From Macrostomum hystrix (Eukaryota > Platyhelminthes > Macrostomidae): a stretch of DNA of 64,000 nucleotides. This document shows, one piece after another, positions 21,561 to 32,683 of the stretch. The DNA lies in the NCBI GenBank assembly GCA_950097015.1, contig CATNEN010000001.1, positions 25,619,501-25,683,500 of the forward strand, written 5' to 3'. The number at the start of each line of letters is the position of its first letter. Positions within the stretch are counted from its first letter, which is position 1. The position numbers were made by a program, and so were the translations under genes. Under the pieces are notes generated by a model. The model did not search any database, was not told the DNA's origin, and saw only the letters and a list, made by a program, of their open reading frames with translations.

Positions 21561-24500
21561 ATGGCTGCTGGAGGCCCAAGCGATGACCAGGTGAGGGACT
21601 CAGAGCCAATCACAGTGCTCTTTCTATTGCTCAAATATTGACTGAACCTGCCCACTGACTGTTGCATTGCCGACTCTCAGCTGCAGAGACTCGCCCAGCT
21701 GACCATCCAGGGCGACTTTGGCCAGGTGCGCCAACTGGCGACGCGACAGCTGGTGGCAAGCACGGATGGCAGCGGAAGAACCATCTTGATGCTGGTGGCC
21801 GACGCTCCAGATACTCCCGTGAAGGCTGAGAAATGCGTATTGTACTTATTTGAGTTGGACGCGGATCCGGGAGCGCGTGATGGGGCGGGTGACACGGCAG
21901 CGCACGTGGCAGCCAGACGAAATCACCTGCGGCTGCTGGCGCTGCTGCCGTTCGATGCGAAGTGGCTGCAGAACGAGCGAGGCGCGACACCGCTGATGGA
22001 GGCAGCTCGGGCCGGCAGCTGGCGAACCGCGAAACACCTGCTGCATCTGCTGAGGCAGTGGAGGTATAATAAGTATAAGGAGCATGGCAACTCGAAGAGG
22101 GATCAGCTGCTCGGCCTGCAGGACAGCGAAGGTCGAACCGCGCTCGACCTGGCGAGGCAGGGCGGCCACTCAGAGCTGGCCAGCTACATTGAGCGGTGAG
22201 TGATCAGTTCGCTGCTGTGCCCGATTCGCAGCATTGCAGCTGGGGTGGCCTGAGCATTGGTCTCAGCCCAGCCAATCAGAGCCAGTCAGCTGAAGCCGCT
22301 GTTGTTTGCATGGCCCAATGGGATTTCATTTCGGTGCAGTCGCTTTTGCATTTCTAGTTTAGCAACTCGAGCTAACTAATAAATCGATTGGAGATCAGTC
22401 AAATGGGAACTTGTCAATCTGGGAAAGCACTAGAGATCCAGGGGAATTTTGTGCATGCAACTGAATTCCCCATTTGTTTATGTCTCCCACGGGCAGTTTC
22501 CCTTCCCCAATATTCTGATTGGCTGAGATTTCACTTCCCTTAACTTGGAGATTCGCAAATAGGCAACCAGCAAATCTCCAATGGCCAGTGCACAGATTTG
22601 TGTGTGCCACATTGGCAGCACTGAGAACTGGCATTTCTCATGCCGCAGTGCTTTCTCGACCCCAACACTTTGCTGATGCAGCGAATTTGAGGCTGAGTAA
22701 AAATGAGCTTGTCTGAAACTGCGGCTTGTTTGTGTGCGATGAGCATTTCGCATTTGATTTCTTCTGCTTTGCAGGGAGATGCGGCTGCGAGTGGGTGATG
22801 AATATGGCTGGATCTCCGGCCTGACAGACTCGGTGAGTGGCATCTGGGGTGCCGATGTGGGTGCAGATGAGCAGCTGTGCTCGAATTCTCCACTCGCCTT
22901 TGCAGGAGGAGGCAGAGCGAAAGGAACTGAAGAGGCTGGCCAGGGCGGGCGACTCGGCGGGGCTGCGGCGAGCGGCGACCCGCGGCAACTGCGACTTGCC
23001 GAACAGTGGGGGTCAGACAGCGTTAATGCATGCAGCTCGGAACATCCAGTGCTCTGACCGGGCTCTGTGGCAGCATCTGCTGCAGGTCGGGGACCCCACC
23101 TGTGCTGGTGTGGATGCTCACAGTTGCCTGCACAGGGCAGCCGGGGCTGGCAATTCTGCCGCAGTCTCCCAGCTGCTCCATGCCGGAGCCTCCGCCAACG
23201 CCAGGGATTGGGAGGAATCCACGCCCCTCATGTGGGCAGCCTGGGTGCCCCCCGTCACCGCCGCCGCAGTCGGTCGGGCTCTGCTGGCCGCAGGGTCGGA
23301 CTGGAGCCTGAAGTACGAAGATGGCATGACTGCGCTGGATTTGGCCACAGAGGAGGGAAATAGCGAACTGGCCGAGCTGCTGCGTGGGTGAGTTGCCATG
23401 GCGACAGAGAATGTCTCTCATCTTGCATTATCGCACTGAGTGGGTGCAGGTCGCAGTGTTTCACTGATCAGAGTCAAAGTGGGTTGCAATTTTTAGCCAA
23501 AATATTTTCTGTCCAATCAGAGTTTTGCCCGCCTCTGCCACTCAAGCAGTTTGCAGTGCCGTAAATAATAGCATTAATATTATCAGTGGGAATAAAGCTT
23601 TCCATTTGCTGCTTTTTATAGGTGAAAATGCGCACTGCGTACCGTGCGGGCCGCTCTCACAAAGCCCAATTTTCAGTGCGCAATTCAGAGTTTGTGCAGT
23701 CCGAAGCAACTTCTGCTTTCGACGCTGTGGAAATTGGGGCTTGTGAAACGGCTGAGCATCGCTTCTGGAGGGGTGGGTGTGCGGGCGCTCTCCCATTGGC
23801 TGGCGGCCTCCCCGCCCCGTCTCTCCCATTGGCTGGCGGCCTCCCCGCCACGTCTCTCTCATTGGCTGGGGGCCTCCGCCAGTCAGTTTTAGCGCCTCTG
23901 CGCCATTTCAGCAGAGCTGTTGCGCTGCTATTGCTGGAAAACTGACACAGCTGAGCTAAAATGCACAGTTTAGTTACAGTTTGCTGCTACTTGAACTGTT
24001 AATTGGCATTGGCATTAATTACAGCAGTGCCTTCAGCAAACACAAGCAAAGGACAGGACACACTCAGGACAAACACAAGTCCTGTCCTGAGGACAGAGAG
24101 ATCAGATCAGACGCAGACTAAAGTGCATTGAATGAAAAACAGTCTGGCTGACTGTGGCTCACTTGGCGCAAGTGACGGCCTACAGGGTGGCTGTTAAGAA
24201 GAGGCCACCCACAGAGTGGGGGTCGAGGGCCGCACAGGCAAATGAAAATGTGCGGAGAGGCCCCAGCGAAGGCAGGGACTGTGGAGTGGGGTGGGTGGCC
24301 CCGCCTCTCTGCCCCCTCGGCACCTCTCTGCCCCCTCGTCACCTCTCTGCCCCCTCGGCACCTCTCTGCCCCCTCGGCACCTCGTCACATCGCAGCCAGC
24401 GAGAGGCAATTCTGCCTAGGGGTCCCAAATCCCGGACATTTTACAATCCCGGGATCCCGGACAAAAAAATGACCCAATCCCGGGATCCCGGGCCAATCCC

Positions 24501-26320
24501 GGGATTGAACAAACAAATTTACCGGAAGCTTTCCATTGTCCTAAAAAACAAATTTCTCAACCAAATGAGCATCATTTGGGTTTCTACTTTCCAGCTTACA
24601 CTGCATTGATAAAAGAGTTAAAGATAGTTCATATCACTTATCCTTGGTCACTTATTTCTTGTTGTCACAATTGTCACATTCCTTCCTTCCATCGATGGAT
24701 TCGATGCAATATATTTCCATCCATATTTCCATTTCCAAGTACATAGAATTGACATTTGATTTGACACTATAGCAGTCAGCACGCAAGCTACTTTTTGTGG
24801 TCAGCAAAGTGGGCTCTCAGCAGGGCAAGCTTGGAGAGTGTCGTATCGTTTCATCTCAGGGGAGATAAGACAGGGGAGATGAGACAGGGGAGATGAGACA
24901 GGGGAGATGAGACAGGGGAGAGATGAGACGGGAGATGAGATAGGGGGAGATGAGACACATTATGCCCTCCCTGCTGCTGGGTGCAGTTGATGGTCAGCTG
25001 ACCTATTAGTCATGGCCATGCTGAGCCATGCACTTCCTTCAAGGTGCTATGAAATGCATTGTTCTCATTGCTAGCAGAATCTGATTGATACACATACAAC
25101 TCATGTCGCTTATTCAGCGGCAAGGCTGGTAGGAGCCGGAAGTGTCAAGTCAGTGTTGATATTATGTTATATTATGATTGAGTTTTTGAGTGCTATTATA
25201 CTAATTACTCGTTGACAATCGCCATTTCCACCAACCAATGCCCATGCAGGTACGAAGCCAAGGAGTACTTTGAAAAGCCGTGAGTACATACATTGCTGCT
25301 GCTTTTGTTGCATTTCTGCTCTCTGCAATCTGCAGCTCTTCTGCCCACCTGCCGCTTGCTTTCATCAGCCACTTAAACTTCCTCAGGTTGCTTATTGAAC
25401 GTTGGGATTCCGTCAAGCTCATCGGCAGGGGAGGCTTCGGCGATGTCCACGAAGTGCTCACGGACACGGGCATCAGGTGCGCTGCGAAGACTCTCAGACT
25501 GCCAGTGCAGCTCGGCGACCTGGAGCCTTCAAAGAGAAAGGAGATCGACAAGTTTATTGAGGGCGAGAAGAACCTGTGCCAGCTGCGGCACCCCAACATC
25601 GTCAGCTTCTTGCACATCGCTCAGCCTGAGTATGCGACAGTTGTTGTGTTCATGGAGCTGCTGGATGGCTGCAGCCTGGAGAGATTTCTCGACTCCAAGC
25701 CGCTGGACGAAGAAGCCATTCGACAGTTCAGCGAGCAGGTGAGATTTGAGCAGCCTGCTCATGAGTGATGCAGTGAGTTGACTTTTTAGCGTCAGCCGAC
25801 ACCAGTTCCTCAACCCACCCACCTGCAGATCTGCAGCGCGCTGCACTACCTGCACAGCCGACAGCCGCCTGTGATCCACAGAGACATCAACTGCAGCAAC
25901 ATCATTGTGCTCGGTGACTACAGGCGAGTCAAGCTGATCGACTTCGGCCTGTCAATCAAGCTGGAGCAGTCTGTCAGCCACCTCACAGCCTCCACTGCCA
26001 CACCGAAGGGCACTCTGAACTTCATGGCGCCAGAGCTGCTGGCACCAGACGATGAAGGCAACCCGCGGTACAGCAGAGAGTCGGACATCTGGGCGTTCGG
26101 CTGCTCAGTCTTCCAGATGGCCACGGGAGGCAGGCCCTACTCAAACGCCAGACACTATTACCACGTGGCTCAGAAGCTGGAGAAGGACGGAGCCCCCGCC
26201 CTGCCTGACGGCTGCTCGGCGGAGCTGCGGGACTTCTACAGCCGCTGCACGAAGCGAGACCGCAAGGAGAGAAAGTCAGCAGAGGAGCTGTGCCTTCACG
26301 GCTTCCTGCTGCGACGGTGA
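21561..26320 (+). CDS. ankyrin-repeat MAP3K-like kinase, complete model
   Basis: Seven exons join in frame to 652 residues: 21561-21590, 21681-22195, 22775-22832, 22906-23387, 25250-25279, 25387-25738, 25829-26320. Donors are GTGAGG/GTGAGT/GTGAGA and acceptors CAG; phases (0,2,0,2,2,0) all match. Residues about 11-361 hold seven to eight degenerate ankyrin repeats (GDTAAHVAARRNH, GATPLMEAARAG, GRTALDLARQGGH, GQTALMHAA, HSCLHRAAGAGN, STPLMWAA, MTALDLATEEGN). Residues about 378-652 are a kinase: G-loop 385-390, Lys406, HRD 506-508, DFG 527-529, APE 556-558. Asn510 replaces the usual lysine of HRDxK. Ankyrin repeats probably bind a partner, the kinase part resembling the top tier of MAPK cascades. 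ATG choice: first ATG after the promoter, short exon ending in a perfect donor. The last three exons lie in a segmental duplication. Confidence 0.8.
22196..22774 (+). other. intron 2 of the ankyrin-kinase gene
   Basis: 579 bp, donor GTGAGT and acceptor TTTGCAG. It contains GCCAATCAG (about 22272) and CTGATTGGCTG (about 22517). No gene inside. Confidence 0.7.
23780..23880. repeat. three ~31-bp units each with an inverted CCAAT box
   Basis: The units contain CTCTCCCATTGGCTGGCGGC followed by CTCCCCGCC. ATTGGCTGG is an inverted CCAAT motif next to a GC-box-like run. They lie in intron 4 between the ankyrin and kinase exons. Confidence 0.75.
24290..24385. repeat. short 19-bp tandem, CACCTCTCTGCCCCCTCGG
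   Basis: About five copies, one reading TCAC in place of GCAC. Confidence 0.85.
24856..24955. repeat. GGAGATGAGACAGG minisatellite (copy 2)
   Basis: Same unit as 91-370 but only about 100 bp. It marks the left limit of the kinase duplicon. Confidence 0.9.
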
Positions 26321-27077
26321 CCAAGCTGGCAGACAGACTGGCTGACACTGATAGACCCCCTCACATTTGTAAACTTCTGAACTTACTTCAGCAGTGTAAT
26401 TATTTGCTGTTTAATTTTTCCCAACGGATTTAATGCTCATTCATGAGCTGCTCCAATCCCTACTCGCTATGGTTTAATACTGGATAACCTGTGACCATCC
26501 TGTATGACTCTTGCATGACCATCCTGCATGACTCTTGTATGACCATCCTGCATGACTCTTGCATGACCATCCTGCATGACTCTTGTATGACCAGCTCGTT
26601 TGGCTTTAATGACCAGTGCTCACATGTCCAGCTGCTCACATGTATGACAGATTCTTGCAGTTTCGCATTGTCCATCAGTTTAATTTGTCAGTGAAACACG
26701 AAACTGATGTGTTTATTACTACAGTTACTATTAGTAAACAGCCATAATATACCCAGCTTACTGTGCCAAGACAATTTTGAAACTTTTTCATTCCTCTTTG
26801 CTTTGTTGCATTCTCCGGCAGGGCAGGGGGTGGGCGGCTGCCTGGAGCCAAGCACAATGGGACAGAAGGTGCGGGTCAGCCTGAGCAGCTGCTCAGGGCT
26901 CGGTGAGACAGAAGAGCAACAATTATCAGATGAGCACTCTCTGTACTCACTCTGAGCACCTACACTCACGGTCCTCACCTCATTGAACGAGAGACCGCAA
27001 AATTTATTATATTTCCTATCAATCGCCAGATATCAATGAAATGAGTCTATTTCTCAAAGCAGGTATTCACTGCCAGG

Positions 27078-27556
27078 ATGGCATTGTGCGGGGCGGCCCT
27101 CTCCCTCTACCCCACCTTGCCCTGTCTCATACGATGCAGATTTCATTCACGAGCCACGAATCCTGAGCAGTTGAGGTGGTTGGCCAGGGACATTGGAATG
27201 GGGCTACTGTCACGCAGCGTGACCATGCAGGTCATGAAATGCCTGGCATTCCATTCTCTTCCAAAAGACGGCCTGGCAGCCTTTGCCGCTGCGCTCCATC
27301 CACTGTGAGGGCGGGGCAGCTCGTCCTCTCCAGCCGCACCTCCCCCTCCTGCCCTCCCAGCCTTCTGTTGTTCAGAAAGCACAGAGAGCAGCGCAGTGCC
27401 CACCCAGCCCTGCACAGCTCGGAGATGGAGCTGGGGAGGCTGAGAGCCGGTGAGACAACTGGCTTCCATTCTCAGAAACACCTGAGGCTGAGTTACTCTC
27501 TCCTCACTGTCTCGGCCGCAGATGCAGAAGAGAGGCTGGGCAGTGGAGTCACGTGA
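27078..27556 (+). CDS. possible small spliced gene, unrecognised (copy 2)
   Basis: Exact counterpart of 2501-2979: exons 27078-27304, 27376-27449 and 27522-27556 give the same 111-residue frame. No independent support. Confidence 0.28.
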
Positions 27557-28063
27557 CCGCACAGAACTCGCACCTCATTGGCTGAGCCGTGCACTGAGAC
27601 TGCGGCCTCCACTCTCTCCCAGGACCGACCGAAGTTTCTCTTGGAATCGGTTGGCCTTGCAGCGCGATTGAAAGGCAGATTATGTCCCAACTGACTACTG
27701 TGAGTAGGACTAATGCGCTGGGCAGAATTTCTGAGAAATCCAGGCCTTGGGGAATCCCGAGATTGCGGAGAATCCGAAAGGTTGCGACTATTTTTTGCTT
27801 TAGCCAACACTTGAACTTCTGCTATAACTTCTGCACAATGATCAGCCCGTCTCCAACATCCCCAGACTTTTTTGCTGGCATGGAAAGCTGCTGTTTTAAT
27901 TATACAGTCACCATGGAAACCAAACACAGCTGTGACTGCACTACTGTGGCTGCGAGTATTTGAAATCTCTTACCATTGATATCACAATATTCTCTGCAGG
28001 TTAACCTGCCAGAGCAGTTGATCTGCCTTGCACTTTTAAATCTTTCAGGCACTTCTAGAACTC

Positions 28064-28602
28064 GTATCGAGTTGGGGGATTGGGGATCGATTTGGGGGAA
28101 TGGGGATCGATTTGGGGGAATGGGGATCGATTTGGGGAATGGGGATCGAGTTGTGGGGATTGTGATATGGGATTGCAGTGTGGTATTGGGATGTGGGATT
28201 GGGATTACAGTGTGGTATTGGGATGTGGGATTGGGATTACAGTGAGGTATTGGGATGTGGGTTGTGGGATTACAGTGAGGCATCGGGATTTGGGATTGGG
28301 ATTACAGTGAGGTATCAGGATGTAGGATTACAGTGAGGTATTGGGATGTGGGATTGCAGTGGTATTGGGATGTGGGATTGGGATTACAGTGAGGTATCGT
28401 GATTTGAGATTGGGATTACAGTGAGGCATCGGGATTTGGGATTGGGATTACAGTGAGGTATTGGGATGTGGGATTGCAGTGAGGTATTGGGATGTGGGAT
28501 TGCAGTGAGGTATTGGGATGTGGGATTACAGTGTGGTATTGGGATGTGGGATTACAGTGTGGTATTGGGATGTGGGATTACAGTGAGGTATTGGGATGTG
28601 GG
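28064..28602. repeat. GGGATTACAGTGAGGTATT minisatellite (copy 2)
   Basis: Unit for unit the same as 3487-4025. Confidence 0.9.
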
Positions 28603-29257
28603 ATTGAGTCAGCTGTGAGAATGGGGAGTCACCTGAGAGAATGGGGAGCCAGCTGTGAGAATGGGGAGTCAGCTGTGAGAATGGGGAGTCAGCTGAGAGA
28701 ATGGGGAGTCAGCTGAGAGAATGGGGAGTCAGCTGTGAGAATAGGGAGTCAGCTGTGAGAATAGGGAGTCAGCTGTGAGAATAGGGAGTCAGCTGAGAGA
28801 ATAGGGAGTCAGCTGTGAGAATGGGGAGTCAGCTGAGAGAATGGGGAGTCAGCTGAGAGAATGGGGAGTCAGCTGTGAGAATAGGGAGTCAGCTGTGAGA
28901 ATAGGGAGTCAGCTGTGAGAATAGGGAGTCAGCTGAGAGAATAGGGAGTCAGCTGTGAGAATGGGGAGTCAGCTGAGAGAATAGGGAGTCAGCTGTGAGA
29001 ATGGGGAGTCAGCTGTGAGAATGGGGAGTCAGCTGTGAGAATGGGGAGCCAGCTGTGAGAATGGGGAGTCAGCTGAGAGAATAGGGAGTCAGCTGTGAGA
29101 ATGGGGAGTCAGTTGAGAGAATAGGGAGTCAGCTGTGAGAATAGGGAGACAGCTGAGAGAATAGGGAGTCAGCTGAGAGAATAGGGAGACAGCTGAGAGA
29201 ATAGGGAGTCAGCTGTGAGAATGGGGAGTCAGCTGTGAGAATGGGGAGTCAGCTGAG
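28603..29257. repeat. 20-bp minisatellite GTCAGCTGAGAGAATGGGGA (copy 2)
   Basis: Unit for unit the same as 4026-4680. Confidence 0.95.
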
Positions 29258-29627
29258 TAAGGATCTGGTTGAGGCTATGGAGATCGAAAAAAGAGTAAAC
29301 ATTTTCTGAAATTTGATAACCAATTCAGGCTGACAATTTGAAAGATCTTCATCCCGTGAGACCTGCAGTACTCAAAGCTCACTAGCTACTTATTTTTTTG
29401 AAGTCTCTAATTCGACTCCTGAGTCCTGGAGCATGAAATTCATTTTGAAGCAGCTCAGATTTTGGCCCTGCTCACCCTGAGCAGTGCTCACTGTTGTCTC
29501 CAGTTTGCACTGCAGGGCAGCTGGCTGAGGGAGGGCCGATGGACTCAGAATAAGGACCTCTAAAAATAGCACCTGCACTCTGTGAGCAGAGTCGAAAACC
29601 CGATGAGATGCTCAGAATTCTAGTTGA

Positions 29628-29747
29628 ATGGAATCGGCCATGGCAGAGAGAATTTTAGCAGCACAAATGCCTGATTCTGCAGCCTGGGCTCGAACCCACA
29701 GCCTGCGGAGTCCCAGCCGATTCTCCCAGCTGCCGTCACTCTGCAGG
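29628..29747 (-). mobile_element. possible tRNA-derived SINE (family D), copy 2
   Basis: Duplicated with the segmental duplication; see 5051-5170 for the A- and B-box-like sites. Confidence 0.35.
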
Positions 29748-29862
29748 ACATTTATAATTATGATTTATGATCCCAGCTGGCTCACCATGGGAGCGGGCAG
29801 AGGACATTGCAGCAGGAGGCGCCCACGACTGCAAGAGACAGAAGAGCGAGAGAATGAAGGGA

Positions 29863-30002
29863 CAAGCAATGCTGATGGGCCTGTGGCGTTTGCCCCACTG
29901 GCAACTTTTGGTTGTGCTTGCAAAAGAGAAATGTTGTTTCTCATTGTCACGGTGCTTATTTGGTATCCAAGGCCTCAAGGATCTCAAGGACATCTACGCG
30001 TC
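29863..30002. other. 140 bp present only in duplicon copy 2
   Basis: Single-copy sequence between the duplicon edge and the 19-bp array. Its absence from copy 1 fits a deletion between short GGGA matches at the array edge. Confidence 0.6.
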
Positions 30003-30680
30003 TGACAAGGATTAGCATGTCTTACAGGGATTCGCATGTCTTAAAGGGATTAGCATGTCCTACAGGTATTAGCATGTCCTACAAGGATTAGCATGTCCTA
30101 CAAGGATTAGCATGTCCTGCAAGGATTAGCATGTTCTAAAAGGGTTAGCATGTCCTAGAAGGATTAGCACGTCTTAAAGGGATTAGCATGTCCAACAAGG
30201 ATTAGAATGTTCTAAAAGGATTAGCATGTCCTACAAGGATTAGCATATCCTACAAGGATTAGCATGTCCTACAAGTATTAGCATGTCCTACAAGTATTAG
30301 CATGTCCTACCAGGATTAGCATGTCCTACAAGTATTAGCATGTCGTACAAGTATTAGCATGTCCTAAAAGTATTAGCATGTCCTACAAGTATTAGCATGT
30401 CCTACCAGGATTAGCAAGTCCTACCAGGATTAGCATGTCCTACCAGGATTAGCATGTCCTACAAGTATTGGCATGTCCTACCAGGATTCGCATGTCGTAC
30501 AAGGATTAGCATGTCCTACAAGTATTAGCATGTCCTACAAGTATTAGCATGTCCTACAAGGATTAGCGTTTCCTGCATGGATTAGCATGTCCTACAAGTA
30601 TTAGCATGTCCTACAAGCTAAGTATTGGCATGTCCTACCAGGATTAGCATGTCGTACAGGGATTAGCATGTCCTACAAGG
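30003..30680. repeat. 19-bp minisatellite GGATTAGCATGTCCTACAA, diverged
   Basis: About 36 units with many private variants (AAGTATTAGCATG, TACCAGG, GTCGTACAA). It is much more heterogeneous than the homologous array at 5283-5612. Confidence 0.93.
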
Positions 30681-31020
30681 ATCGCATAAGATTTCTGCGA
30701 AAAATTCGAAAGCAAATGGTGCTGGTCAAACGGGATGCCGAGTGTTAATATAAAAAATACATTTTTCCTTGAGCTGAATGTGAGGCCGGATGAGCACGGG
30801 AAGTTACGAATGGAGAAGTGGGGATCGAGTTGAGTGAACCGATCCGTTAAGGTAATGGGTTTGAAAAAAATCTATAAATTTGTCATTTTGAGTCAGAGGT
30901 TTTTCATGCAAATTTTTATGTGATAACCTTGAGCTGAAATTGTGTTCGCAAGCGAGACTGAGACAATGAATCCAGTTCGAACCAGTTTAGCTGTTTTGCA
31001 CCTTAAGTTTTGAGCGGCGA
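30681..31020. other. unique spacer
   Basis: No feature recognised between the array and the large transposon. Confidence 0.3.
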
Positions 31021-31499
31021 TACCCTAGTTGACAATCTTACATTCTGCCTTGTAAGATCTGACTTATCCTATAAAATCTTGGCAGAACTGCTAAGATCTG
31101 TTAGGAATAGGTAAGAAAATAAAATATGCGCTAACTGTCACGGCTACCAAAAAAACAAATTTAACTGTGTTGCAGTTATTCTTGTAGTAAAAAAATTCCA
31201 TTTTTTCTAATTTTCATTAAGTCTGCTTCCTTTGGGTTTCTTGACAGATATGATCAGATCCGGCAAGAGACAGTAAGATGTCACAGCTATAGTAAATAAA
31301 AAAATAATGTTTTCACCAACAACTATTGTCTTGAAAAGTCAGTTCATAAATGATTTACAACATTTTGGAAGTGAGAAACAATAAAATTTTTGGTATAGTC
31401 ATTCAGTTTACTTTTTTTGTTTTTTTCACAGATATGGTCAGATCTGACAAGTCAACCTGATAAGTATGCAAAATAATTTGTACATTTAATATTTTCCGA

Positions 31500-32681
31500 A
31501 GTTAACATTGTATATAGCGAATATTTAAGTGCACACATGCATAACGATACATGCATAACGATTTCGAACGATACCGTTCAACAGGTATTTTAAATATTCT
31601 TTCCCTAGAACTGAACATATTGTGCAATTTGTATAAAACTGGCAGATTCCAGTGTTCGTTGGTAAACCACAAACACCATTAAAATTAAAAAATAAGTAAT
31701 AAGAAACTATTTAAGCGAAATATATATGCACATTTGTCTAACGTACAAGGGCCGCGATTATAGATAATTAACTGTTTTTGTTTTAACACCTAACATTTGA
31801 ACATTTTTGCCAGCTTTTTCTCGCTATTCTTTTTCTTTTATTTATCACATACATCACATAAATTATATATTCTTTACTTTACACTTTCTTTACTTTACTG
31901 CTGTCCTGGATTTCTAATTTCTAAATCTCGCATATTGTAGGCATTTATTCTGTTGCATATCAAACATACCGCTCCAATGCAGAGCTCAATCACTACCACG
32001 CCCAAATCTTCCTCCTCAAAAAGGCAATTAAGACAGAATCCACTAACTCGAGTCCAGGAGATTAAATTGAACTCAACATACTGCATATTGTGGTATAATA
32101 GTACTAAGTACTTTAGTCAGACTTTAAAACTGAGTGATGGCCGATTCGAGACATATTCAGCAGAAGAGCGCCTACGTTGGAGTGCTGTGAGCCATTGCAT
32201 GTTAGACTGTAGTATAGTGCATAGGCTTGTTTGATATCTAGGCGGCTATGGGCCTAGATCTTTAGGCTGTCTAACTCTAATGTTAAGAATTATAAACATG
32301 TTATAACTAAGCAATATTATTAACTGTATAAGCTGGTAGTATGTTTTATATTAGCTTAAATAAAAACTTGAGATTCCTTGATTTTCTATTGCTTAACAAT
32401 TTAGTCTTAAGACGATATATATTCCATCCATACTCTGGATTGTCATGGCAGAGTATATGCTGGACATAAGTGAATATTTCTTGCCATATACCAATCTACA
32501 TAAAAAATGATCAGGGCTAACATTTTGTATTCAACAATTAGGTTAAGTACAAATTATAAAATGTATTCTGGGAATCATAAAAAACTTACCAATTATTATT
32601 AAAACAGAAGAAAAAATATAATCAAATACATGCATGTCATAATTTAAGAACAGTTCAATAATTTACCATCATTATTATATA
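31500..32681. other. AT-rich interior of the large transposon
   Basis: No gene recognised; short open frames near 31900-32230 have no recognisable domain. Confidence 0.3.
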
Positions 32682-32683
32682 TA

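Larger units (their letters stand above)
23388..25249 (+). other. intron 4 of the ankyrin-kinase gene (1.86 kb)
   Basis: It separates ankyrin and kinase exons and contains the left boundary of the kinase duplicon (about 24856). GTTGCCATGGCGAC just after the donor (23392-23405) is an X-box-like site with one mismatch. Bases about 24420-24505 carry several CCCGGGATCCCGGG palindromes. With the CCAAT tandem at 23780 it could hold a second promoter; that is inference. Confidence 0.6.
24856..29862. repeat. segmental duplication, copy 2 (partner of 91-5285)
   Basis: Homologous to 91-5285 in direct orientation, offset +24577 over most of its length. Left of 26180 the copies differ by a few percent with small indels. 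From 26181 to 29862 (partner 1604-5285, 3682 bp) I found no difference, including two variable minisatellites. The right edge is sharp: GAATGAAGGGA continues into CAAGCAATG here and into the TTAGCATG array in copy 1. Confidence 0.93.

Noticed and set aside
24130..24240. Another tRNA-like SINE head (TGGCTCACTTGG then GGGTCGAGGGCC)
   Set aside because: The B-box match is poor and no second copy or target duplication was found.
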